NCBI GenBank assembly: GCA_023700805.1
Contig: JAMPYF010000013.1
Span: 1 to 64,000 of the forward strand
Direction of reading: 5' to 3'
Source of the DNA: Sulfuritalea sp.
Lineage (GTDB): Bacteria; Pseudomonadota; Gammaproteobacteria; Burkholderiales; Rhodocyclaceae
DNA length: 64,000 bases
Shown here: piece by piece, positions 1 through 7,400 of the stretch
Position numbering within the stretch: the stretch's first letter is position 1
Layout: every line of letters starts with the position of its first letter
Translations under genes and position numbers: made by a program
The notes under the pieces: model-generated
The model's database searches: none
Told to the model about the DNA's origin: nothing
The model's input: only the letters and a program-made list of their open reading frames with translations

Positions 1-111
1 GCCCTTGCCTTCGGCTAGTGGTTATCATGTCTTCATCATGAATTCATGTCGGTACTCCCACAGGGGACTTCCACCCCATTACATCGCGCCCATGCTGGGC
101 GCACACATGGC
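1..111. other. Tail of an upstream integron cassette (cut by window edge)
   Basis: This stretch lies directly upstream of the first attC site and is therefore probably the 3' end of another gene cassette. An open frame runs through it (from position 5) but continues into the attC hairpin, which is the usual artefact of attC sequences, so no gene is called. Seen: position relative to attC. Inferred: cassette identity. Confidence 0.4.
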
Positions 112-186
112 GCTCAACCTCGCTCCCTTCGGTCGCTGGACGCTGCGCGTTAAAGCCGCGCAGCGCCGGTTAGCTCTACGTTGGGC
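112..186 (+). repeat. attC recombination site 1 (integron)
   Basis: The site starts with GCTCAAC (112-118, fits R'' RYYYAAC) and ends with GTTGGGC (180-186, fits R' GTTRRRY); the two boxes are complementary apart from one G:T wobble. Between them is an imperfect hairpin with arms CGCTGCGCG (141-149) and CGCGCAGCG (157-165). The size of 75 bp is normal for attC. The gene at 190 begins 3 bases after the R' box, as is typical for cassettes. Confidence 0.8.
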
Positions 187-189
187 GTC

Positions 190-552
190 ATGAGCCAAGC
201 ACTCCCATACCTTGTCGGGCTTCTCATCACACTACTGGTGGTGTTTTACGTCTATTCCGCGGCTGTTGCTACCTGGCATCTTGGTCGCGCCAAGTACTTC
301 ACGAGATTCCAGAAGCTCGCACAGCTCGCAATTATTTGGTTACTGCCTGTCTTCGGAGTTGCCATAGTTCTTCACATGCTTGGCCCAGAGGTAAGAAAGT
401 GCCGTCCGGGCTGGGTGCCGCTTCTCGAACCACTCGTGCTTGCCGTGTTTATTCAGTCCGCGTCCAGCGCCACAGAAAGTGGTTCGAACGGCGGTGCATC
501 ACTGGACTCAACACCATCCTCCGACGGAGCGGGCGATGGCGGTGCTGACTGA
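190..552 (+). CDS. Small membrane protein in an integron cassette, unknown function
   Basis: A protein of 120 aa. ATG at 190 is preferred over the upstream TTG at 181 because the TTG lies inside the attC R' box. Two hydrophobic segments are visible, about residues 7-28 (YLVGLLITLLVVFYVYS) and 45-65 (LAIIWLLPVFGVAIVLHML), followed by a hydrophilic Ser/Gly/Asp-rich tail from about residue 95. The pattern resembles short phospholipase-D-nuclease-N-like membrane proteins, but no diagnostic motif is seen. It sits alone between two attC sites in the orientation expected of a cassette gene (sense strand toward the next attC), so it is a mobile cassette cargo. Expression would depend on an upstream cassette promoter. 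Function unknown. Confidence 0.65.
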   Translation: MSQALPYLVGLLITLLVVFYVYSAAVATWHLGRAKYFTRFQKLAQLAIIWLLPVFGVAIVLHMLGPEVRKCRPGWVPLLEPLVLAVFIQSASSATESGSNGGASLDSTPSSDGAGDGGAD

Positions 553-558
553 TATGAC

Positions 559-646
559 GCCCAACCCTGCGGTCGACCCCGTTCGCTTTGCTCTCTGGAC
601 GCTGCGCGATAAAGCCGCGCAGCGCCCCTGACCTTGAACGTTGGAC
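559..646 (+). repeat. attC recombination site 2 (integron)
   Basis: It begins with GCCCAAC (559-565) and ends with GTTGGAC (640-646), again fitting RYYYAAC...GTTRRRY. The internal hairpin arms CGCTGCGCG (600-608) and CGCGCAGCG (616-624) are the same as in attC 1, so the two sites belong to one family. With attC 1 it defines a cassette of about 460 bp (181-640). Size is 88 bp. Confidence 0.8.
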
Positions 647-654
647 GTCTCAAG

Positions 655-909
655 TCAGTAGTGGAACCGAAGTTGCACGATTTCTAGCGCATCATCAACG
701 ACGCGATACACCATGCGATGCTCATCAGTAATTCGCCGCGACCAAAATCCCGCTAGCGCGTGCTTCAGTGGCTCCGGCTTGCCCACGCCGCTGAATGGTT
801 CGCGCTGTGTCTCCCGAATCAGTTTGTTGATCCGCTCCACCATTCGCTTGTCTTGTTTCTGCCAATACAGGTAGTCTTCCCATGCCTCGTCTGCGAAGAT
901 CAGCGTCAC
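655..909 (-). CDS. yoeB: YoeB-type mRNA interferase toxin
   Basis: An 84-aa protein of the Txe/YoeB family, the usual length. Family features seen are AWEDYLYWQ near the N-terminus, INKLIRETQREPFSGVGKPEPLKH in the middle (split here only for reference: residues about 27-50), and the C-terminal catalytic end with FWSRRITDEHRMVYRV and the terminal LRFHY. YoeB toxins bind the ribosome and cleave mRNA during translation; the conserved Arg, His and terminal His-Tyr are present, so the toxin looks intact. Start is GTG (909-907), overlapping the antitoxin stop by four bases, indicating translational coupling. The stop lies 9 bp from attC 2, so the pair is in reverse orientation in the next cassette. 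Confidence 0.93.
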   Translation of the reverse strand: MTLIFADEAWEDYLYWQKQDKRMVERINKLIRETQREPFSGVGKPEPLKHALAGFWSRRITDEHRMVYRVVDDALEIVQLRFHY

Positions 910-1157
910 TTTGCCAGTTTCCGCTCAATGCCCTTGCCTGCGTTCAGTTGTGCAACGGCAGAGAGAAGACGCTTGGCGTTGGCGGGTGTCCGCAACAGAT
1001 AAGCTGTTTCCTCAAGCGCTTTGAAATCTTCAAGCGAGAGCATCACAACGGACTGTTCGCCGTTGCGCGTAATAATCAAGGCTTCGTGGTCATTACAAAC
1101 CCGATCCATTGCGCTGGCGAGGTTTGCACGAACAGTGGTGTAAGTAATCGCGTCCAT
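906..1157 (-). CDS. yefM: YefM-type antitoxin
   Basis: An 83-aa antitoxin (MDAITYTT...) of the Phd/YefM family. The N-terminal half, with ANLASAMDRVCNDHEALIITR and the VVMLSLEDFKALEET segment, is the DNA-binding, dimerising domain. The C-terminal part (AKRLLSAVAQLNAGKG) is the toxin-wrapping tail. The start at 1157 is chosen because an AGGAG lies about 8 bases upstream and the sequence from there matches the family; an in-frame upstream start at 1181 would overlap the operator. Its stop overlaps the YoeB start. It neutralises YoeB and, with it, should repress the promoter through the TGTACA sites at 1173-1190. Confidence 0.92.
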   Translation of the reverse strand: MDAITYTTVRANLASAMDRVCNDHEALIITRNGEQSVVMLSLEDFKALEETAYLLRTPANAKRLLSAVAQLNAGKGIERKLAK

Positions 1158-1172
1158 GGGCGGCTCCTGAGA

Positions 1173-1190
1173 TGTACGCATTACTGTACA
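1173..1190 (-). promoter_or_regulatory. YefM/YoeB operator
   Basis: Two hexamers, TGTACA (1185-1190) and its one-mismatch copy CGTACA read on the minus strand (1173-1178), are spaced 12 bp centre to centre immediately upstream of the antitoxin start. The E. coli yefM-yoeB operator is known for paired palindromes with TGTACA cores. Seen: motif and spacing. Inferred: autoregulation. Confidence 0.65.
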
Positions 1191-1255
1191 GCACTAATCG
1201 CCAGGTGTCCACTATCGCCAAGACGCGTAGACTCAACAGCGAAGTGCAACAAATC

Positions 1256-1366
1256 TCAAGACGCATGATAGATCTCTGATGGCGCTTTGTATTCATGCCG
1301 TTTGCGTGGGCGGGTGTTCAGTTCGGGGGCGATCCAATTGCACTGTTTCTGGGTCAGGCTTTTCAT
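1256..1366 (-). pseudogene. C-terminal remnant of an IS30-family transposase
   Basis: On the minus strand, 36 codons from an ATG at 1366 to a TGA at 1256 read MKSLTQKQCNWIAPELNTRP, then RKRHEYKAPSEIYHAS. This matches the conserved tail of IS30-family transposases (Q..(L/C)..IA.ELN.RPRK....TP.E). Upstream the same frame is closed by a stop within 8 codons and no DDE core can be read, so only the tail survives. Terminal inverted repeats were not identified. It lies just beyond the toxin-antitoxin cassette and may mark the event that truncated the cassette array. Confidence 0.5.
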
Positions 1367-1681
1367 GCAGGTGTGACCAAACAGCGACTACGACGCGCGC
1401 TTCATTCATGCAAATCAGCCCGATCGCTACCTTCCTACCGGCCTGCATGGTCGCTGCTGTTCGGTGAGGAATTCGCATGAACGGGCCAACCCACCGTTCC
1501 AAGGGTCGCGCCAAAAGTCGGCGTTGGCGGCACGGCGCAAGGCCGGTACCGCGCCGCAAGCCGCTTCTCGAGCACATGCCCGCCACATTATTGGCCTAAA
1601 CTATGTCCGGCTTTGCGGCGCGCCGCCGATCGGCGGCGCTTCCTTCACCCCGGATTGAACCCGTTGAGACCATCGGACACC
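1367..1681. other. Intergenic region, no gene supported
   Basis: No frame shows family features. It probably includes more decayed mobile-element DNA next to the IS30 tail, one copy of the 25-bp dispersed motif (1513-1537) and the upstream region of the pyruvate kinase gene. A possible -10 (TAAACT near 1598) has no good -35 partner. Confidence 0.4.
1513..1537 (+). repeat. 25-bp dispersed motif, copy 1 (intergenic)
   Basis: It fits AGTYGGCGYTGRC-N4-CGGCG. It carries GCGTTGG where most copies have GCGCTGG. It is one of the two full copies outside coding sequence. Confidence 0.5.
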
Positions 1682-3637
1682 ATGGCTGCGCAGATTCCTT
1701 CAGCAACGAAAAAAGTGCGGGCCAAAGCCGCAAGAAAGACCACTTCCGGCCCTGCCGCCGCCGACCAGCCGCCTGTCGACACCTGGGATCTGGCCGGCTG
1801 CGATGCCATCATCGGGCAGCTATGGACCTTGCGCGGCAAATTGCTGGCCTACGAAGACAGCCTCGCGCCGCACCTGGAAAATCTCGACCCCGGCTACCGG
1901 ACCAGCGCCCGCAATCTGGCCCATTACCTGCGCCTGCGCCAGAGCGACCGCCGCCCCCTGCAGGAATCGCTGGCGCGCGTCGGCCTGTCCTCGCTGGGGC
2001 GGGCCGAATCCCATGTCCTGGCCAATCTCGACAAGGTGCTCGGCATCCTGCACCGGATGACCGGCCAGCCCTGGCGGCCGCCGCTGGAAGACGAACCGGT
2101 GGGCATGGAGAGCAGCCGGAAACTGCTCGAACGGCACACCGACGAACTGCTCGGCGCGCCGCCGGCGGAACGGGCCGTGCGCATCATGGTCACCCTGTCG
2201 ACGGAAGCTGCGGCGGACTATGGCCTGGTTCGGCAACTGGTGCAGTCCGGGATGGACATCGCCCGCATCAATTGCGCCCACGACGCGGCGGACCAGTGGC
2301 GGGCCATGGCCGCCAACGTGCGCCGCGCGGCGAAGGCGGAACGACGCCCGGTGCGCATCCTGATGGATGTCGGCGGGCCGAAGCTGCGTACCGGCCCGCT
2401 TCCCGCGGGCGAACCGGTGCTCAAGCTGCGGCCCCTGCGCGACGAGTTCGGCCGGGTGGTGATGCCCTGCCTGGTCGGCTTGCGCGCCAATGGGGCAGGC
2501 ACGCCGGTGACCGGCGCGTCGTCCCACGTCGGCGTCGATGCGGCCTGGCTGGCGCAACTGGAGCTGGGCGACCACATCGACCTGACCGACGCGCGCGGCG
2601 CCAAACGCAGCCTGCAGGTGGTGCTGCGCGAAGAAGCCGGCGTTCTCGCGGAAAGCGTCCGCACCGCCTACCTGGTCGCCGATACCCGTCTCAAGCGCCG
2701 GCGCAAAGGCGCCCGTCCGCGAACCAGCGCCGTGTCCGACCTGCCGCGCGCGGAGGGAGTATTGCAACTGGCGCGCGGCGAAATCCTGCACCTGACGCGC
2801 GACGCGAATCATGCGCCGGTCTTCAAAGCGAAGAAGCGGCAGCAGCATCCCGTTGCCGCCGTCGCCTGTACCTTGCCCGAGATATTCAAGGACGTCTGCG
2901 TCGGCGAACGCATCTGGTTCGATGACGGCCGCATCGGCGGCGTGATCCGGCGCATCGAGAAGAACTGGCTGGAGGTGGAAATCACCCATGCCCGGGACTG
3001 CGGCGAAAAGCTCGCCAGCGACAAGGGCATCAACCTGCCGGACAGCCAGCTCAAGCTGCCCGCCCTGACCGACAAGGACCTCGAAGACCTGGCCGTGGTG
3101 GCCCAGGAGGCGGATCTGGTGGGGCTGTCCTTCGTGCAGCGTGCCGCCGACATAGCGGCATTGCGCGCTGGTCTGCGCCAGCTCGGCAAGCCGGATCTCG
3201 GCATCGTGCTCAAGATCGAGACGCGGCGGGCTTTCGAGAATCTTCCCGAGCTGTTGTTTGCGGCGATGGCGAGCAAGGCGGCGGGGATCATGATCGCGCG
3301 CGGCGATCTCGCCGTCGAATGCGGCTACGAACGCCTGGCCGAGGTCCAGGAAGAGATCCTCTGGGCCGCGGAAGCCGCGCACATGCCGGTGATCTGGGCC
3401 ACCCAGGTGCTGGAGACGCTGGCCAAGACCGGCCTGCCCTCACGCGCCGAAATCACCGACGCCGCCATGGGCGAACGGGCGGAGTGCGTGATGCTCAACA
3501 AGGGGCCGCACATCACCGAGGCCATGCGCACCCTGGACGACATACTGCGTCGCATGCAGGCGCATCAGGCCAAGAAGCGGACGCTGCTGCGCGCCCTGCG
3601 GGCGTGGACCCTGCCTTCGGATATCAAGACCCAGTAG
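1682..3637 (+). CDS. pyk: Pyruvate kinase-like protein with N-terminal extension and no C-terminal domain
   Basis: A 651-aa protein. Roughly the first 160 residues are an extension with a Lys/Ala-rich start and helical segments. The pyruvate kinase barrel then follows: GMDIARINCAHD (substrate/ATP Arg-Asn region), LMDVGGPKLRTG (Mg/K site region), an inserted B domain, then GIVLKIET (catalytic Lys and metal-binding Glu), GIMIARGDLAVE and WATQVLETL. These cover the catalytic set of PEP + ADP to pyruvate + ATP. The protein stops soon after the barrel, so the allosteric C-terminal domain of normal PykA/PykF is absent. ATG 1682 (MAAQIPSATKK) is chosen because the upstream in-frame part is Arg-rich and unlike protein; the ribosome site is weak. 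It stands alone, convergent with the next gene. Whether it is an active isozyme is inference. Confidence 0.8.
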   Translation: MAAQIPSATKKVRAKAARKTTSGPAAADQPPVDTWDLAGCDAIIGQLWTLRGKLLAYEDSLAPHLENLDPGYRTSARNLAHYLRLRQSDRRPLQESLARVGLSSLGRAESHVLANLDKVLGILHRMTGQPWRPPLEDEPVGMESSRKLLERHTDELLGAPPAERAVRIMVTLSTEAAADYGLVRQLVQSGMDIARINCAHDAADQWRAMAANVRRAAKAERRPVRILMDVGGPKLRTGPLPAGEPVLKLRPLRDEFGRVVMPCLVGLRANGAGTPVTGASSHVGVDAAWLAQLELGDHIDLTDARGAKRSLQVVLREEAGVLAESVRTAYLVADTRLKRRRKGARPRTSAVSDLPRAEGVLQLARGEILHLTRDANHAPVFKAKKRQQHPVAAVACTLPEIFKDVCVGERIWFDDGRIGGVIRRIEKNWLEVEITHARDCGEKLASDKGINLPDSQLKLPALTDKDLEDLAVVAQEADLVGLSFVQRAADIAALRAGLRQLGKPDLGIVLKIETRRAFENLPELLFAAMASKAAGIMIARGDLAVECGYERLAEVQEEILWAAEAAHMPVIWATQVLETLAKTGLPSRAEITDAAMGERAECVMLNKGPHITEAMRTLDDILRRMQAHQAKKRTLLRALRAWTLPSDIKTQ

Positions 3638-3703
3638 CGCCGCTCGACGTTGCCGCAAGCACGGGCAGCCGGCGCCGCCGGTCGAAACGCAGGGCTTCGA
3701 TGA

Positions 3704-4042
3704 TCAGCCCGCTTGTCGCCCAAGTTTCGAATTGGCCTTGCTGTAGCCCCGCCGGCACAGACACTTGCCGCCCCTGACCTGCTGGTTTTCATCGCGCTGA
3801 CTGCAGAAGAAACCCGGCGGGATCGCCACGACGAACGACACGATGGCGTCGCCCAGCACGTCGCCGCCCAGGGCCCTGGCCATGAATGGGGCAGCCCGAT
3901 TGCCGGCATCGACGAAGCAGCTTATGTGCTTCCCGTACTGCTCGCTGCAAAAGCATTTCACGGTCACCATATCGAGTCGGGCACTGTCGGCTACCAGCCT
4001 GGCGATGTCATCCGGTGCTTTTATGGCATGGAAGGCTTTCAT
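3704..4042 (-). CDS. Small Cys-rich hypothetical protein
   Basis: A 112-aa protein starting MKAFHAIKAPDD. It has six cysteines in CFC, SCF, FFC and CLC contexts, mostly in the middle and C-terminal part, and a helix-like central segment (AAPFMARALGGDVLGDAIV). No signal peptide or membrane segment is apparent. The composition is protein-like, with lower Arg/Ala shadow bias than surrounding false frames, which is the main support. The Cys pairs suggest metal binding or a disulfide-containing fold. It is convergent with pyk and has no operon partner. The family is not recognised. Confidence 0.5.
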   Translation of the reverse strand: MKAFHAIKAPDDIARLVADSARLDMVTVKCFCSEQYGKHISCFVDAGNRAAPFMARALGGDVLGDAIVSFVVAIPPGFFCSQRDENQQVRGGKCLCRRGYSKANSKLGRQAG

Positions 4043-4405
4043 CTGGATCGGACCCTGTCGGCTCGCTGGTGGTCAATGACTTGCCACTCGGGAATCCGGC
4101 ATCGAATCGAATGCCGAATCGGTAGCGACTGCGTGACTGCGGTGCTGATTGTGAGCCGGTTTTTCTCCTTGTCAATCCCGCTAGCTTCATGTTTTTGTGC
4201 GTATTTATTGCAAAAGTAGTATGTGCGCGGGCCTGTCGGTGGCAGGCGCAGGCGGAACAATTTGATACGCAATCAACATGATGCGCGGTGGACGGGAGCG
4301 CCGCCGGTGCGGCGCAAAGAATTATTCGCTGCACCAACCGCGTCGATGCCTCGACGCGGGCGCCATGGCGTCGCGGCCGACACCACAGTGAATTCAGCGC
4401 AGGGG
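4043..4405. other. Intergenic region, locally AT-rich
   Basis: This 363-bp gap between two minus-strand genes has an AT-rich patch at about 4150-4215. Minus-strand open frames across it have no family features and are rejected. Its only clear structure is the hairpin at 4338-4359. Confidence 0.5.
4338..4359 (-). terminator. Hairpin downstream of the GGDEF/EAL gene
   Basis: A perfect 9-bp stem, CCGCGTCGA (4338-4346) with TCGACGCGG (4351-4359), and a 4-base loop, lies about 46 bp past the stop of the gene ending at 4406. There is no following U-run, so it is either a weak terminator or an mRNA 3'-end stabiliser. Confidence 0.4.
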
Positions 4406-7400
4406 TCAGGCCGCGTTCGCAGGTATCGGTGACGCCGTGTCCGGCATGTTGCGCCGGCGGATAAACGCCAGCGCCTCGGCCGCAACAACGGGCTTGCTGA
4501 ACAGGTAGCCTTGCAGGAAATCGCAGCCGTGACCGGTGAGGAAGCGATGCTGTGCCTCCGTCTCGACGCCCTCGCCAACCACCGTCAGTCCGAGATTGTG
4601 TGCCAGGGCGATGGTGGCGGTGCAGATTGCGACATCGTTGGGATCGCTCTCGATGTCCCGCACGAAGGACTGGTCGAGCTTCAGCGTGTGTATCGGCAGC
4701 AGCTTGAGATAGCTGAGCGATGAATAGCCGGTGCCGAAGTCGTCGATCGACAGCTTGACGCCGAGTTCGCGCAAGGCGTTTAGCCTGCCTATGCTGGCGG
4801 CGGGGTCGTCCATCACTGCCGATTCGGTTATTTCGAGTTCCAGATCTGCGCCGGTCAAACCGTGGCGTATCAGGGTTTTCCGCACGAAGCCGAGCAAGCT
4901 GGGCGACCCCAGTTGGTGAGCCGACAGGTTAACCGCCATGGTCGCGCTCGCGATGCCCGCATCCCGCCAGGCGCGCAGCTGCCGGCAGGCTTCGTCCAGC
5001 ACCCATTCGCCCAGCGGCAGGATCAGGCCGGTTTCCTCGGCCACGGGAATGAATTTCAGCGGCGAGATCAGTCCGTCGCGTGGATGGCGCCAGCGCACCA
5101 GCGCTTCGACTCCGACCACGCGACAGGCGCGATCACTGCAGGCAGCGCAACCCGACCCGCTGGCGCAGGCTTCCAGCTTGGGTTGGTAATGCAGTTCGAA
5201 CTGGCCTTCCTCCAGGGCCACCCGCAAGTCATGATCCAGGCGCAGCCGCTCGATCGCCGCCTGGTTCATCGCCGCAGTGAAGAACTGGACGTTGTTGCGT
5301 CCCTGGGACTTGGCGTGATACATCGCCGTATCGGCGTTCTTCAACAGGGTTTCGCCGTCCTCGCCGTCGATCGGGAAGAAAGCGACGCCGATGCTGGGCG
5401 TCGAGTGCAGTTGGTGCTCGCGAATCCGGTAGGGCTGCCCCAACACGCGCAGCAGCTTGTCCGCCACGCGGGCCGCCGCGTTGGCGCCTTCGACATCGGT
5501 CAGCACCACGACAAAATCGTCGCCGCCGAGGCGGGCCACGATATCGCTGTCGCGCACTTCGTCGCGCAGGCGCCGCGCCACTTCCAAAAGCAGCTCGTCG
5601 CCCACCGCATGTCCGAGGGAATCGTTGATCGCCTTGAAACGATCCATATCGATGAACAGCACCGCCAGTGCGCGATGCTCCCGCCTCACCGTGGCCAGCG
5701 CCTGCTCCAGCCTTTCCTTCAGGCTGAGCCGGTTGAAAAGACCGGTCAGGGCGTCATGGTTGGCCAAATGCGTGATGCGCTGTTCGGCCACCTTGCGCTC
5801 GGAGAGGTCGGCAAAACTGCCGATGTAATGGGTGATCTCGCCGGCGGCGTCGCGCACCACCGACAGCGACAGCCATTTCGGATAGACCGTGCCGTCCTTG
5901 CGTCGATCCCAGATCTCGCCCTGCCAGGAGCCGCTCTCCTTGAGCGCGGTCCACATTTCGCGATAGATCGCGGCGGGAGTCTGCCCGGTGGCGAGGAAAC
6001 CCGGGTTCCTGCCGACGGCCTCGTCGCTGGTATAGCCCGTCAACAGCGTGAATGCAGCATTCACGGCCAGGATGCGATTGTCGGCGTCGCTGATCAGAAT
6101 GGCTTCGGCGCTGTGCTGGAACACGCTGGCATAGAGCTGGATGGCGGCTTCGGCCTGCTTCTTCGCCGTGATGTCGTCATGGGTCACGACGACGTTGCCG
6201 CTATCGCCATGGAAGCGCGTCACCCTGGCGATGAACCAGTGCCGTTGATCCGGGCCATGACAGGGATATTCGATGGTAAATGCCTCGCACTCGCCGCTGA
6301 TCACCCGACGAATGCCCTCCGCCATCTGCTCGGCATTTTCTGCGCCGGGGCCGGTGGCGGCATTGCAGGTCTGCAGATAATTGGCGCCGAGGAAATAGTT
6401 CAGGCCCTGGGCTTGTGCGGAGTTGTGCTCGTAAAATTCGCGCCACGCCTGATTGACCGCCATGATCCGCCCGCTCCGGTCGAGAACGCACATGTGCGCC
6501 GGGATGGCATCGATGGTCGCCTTGGCAAACAATTCCGAGGCAAGCAGGGCCTGCTCGGCCCGCTTGCGCTCGGTGATGTCCTGTACCGTCCCGAGCGAAC
6601 GCAGCGCCTTGCCCTGTTCGTCGTATTCGGTTTCGCAGCGTTCGTTCACCCACTTGATACGCCCGTCCGCCATGAGCAGCCGATGGGAGATTTCATAAGG
6701 CGTGCGGGCCGCCAGCGAGTCCGCGTAAGCCCGGCTGACCCGTTCCCGGTCCGCCGGATGGACCACGTCGAGGAAGGCCTCGTAGGTGGCGCTGAAATCC
6801 TTGCGCTCGATTTCGAAGATGCGGAATATCTGGTCCGACCAATGCAGTTTGCCGCTGACCAGATCGAGTTCCCATGACCCGACCTGGGCGATCCGCTGCG
6901 CTTCGTCCAGCTTCGACAGGCTCGTCTGCAACTGCTGATTCGCTTCGGCCAATTCGGCAGTGCGCGCCAGCACCCGGGCTTCGAGATCGACCCGGGCCGC
7001 CACCAGTTCGTCCGTCATGTGGTTGAAGGCGTCGGCCAGCCGTCCCAGTTCATCGCCGCCGCCGCCGGGGGCGCGGCGGGAAAGGTTGCCGCCGGCGATG
7101 TCTTCGGCGATCGCCGTCAGCCGCCGCACCGGACGCGACAGCGAACGCCCGAGCCACACCGCGGCGACCGCGGAAAACAACAGGAACAGCCCGAGCGCGA
7201 GATAGCTGAGGCGGTGCAGGCGAGCCACCGGTGCCAGCGCCTCGGCGGCATCGGTCTTCACCACCATGCCCCAGCCCAGCGACGGCAGGTAACGCCAGGC
7301 CGCCACGCTTTCGATGCCGTTGTAATCCCTGACAATCCCCGTGTCGCGGCCGCCAGCCAGTGCCTGTTGCATCGGATAGGGTGTCTCCGCCAGGGCCAGG

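Noticed and set aside
5-193. 62-aa open frame spanning attC 1
   Set aside because: It runs through the attC hairpin and ends in the next cassette; such frames are a known by-product of attC sequence.
1191-1320. A third attC after the toxin-antitoxin pair (ACTCAAC at 1231-1237)
   Set aside because: No GTTRRRY box or hairpin is found within the normal attC length downstream.
1293-1586. 97-aa minus-strand frame
   Set aside because: It is out of frame with the IS30 tail and has no family features.
4008-4337. 109-aa minus-strand frame in the gap before the GGDEF/EAL gene
   Set aside because: Composition is not protein-like, it has no motif, and it overlaps the better-supported 3704-4042 gene.
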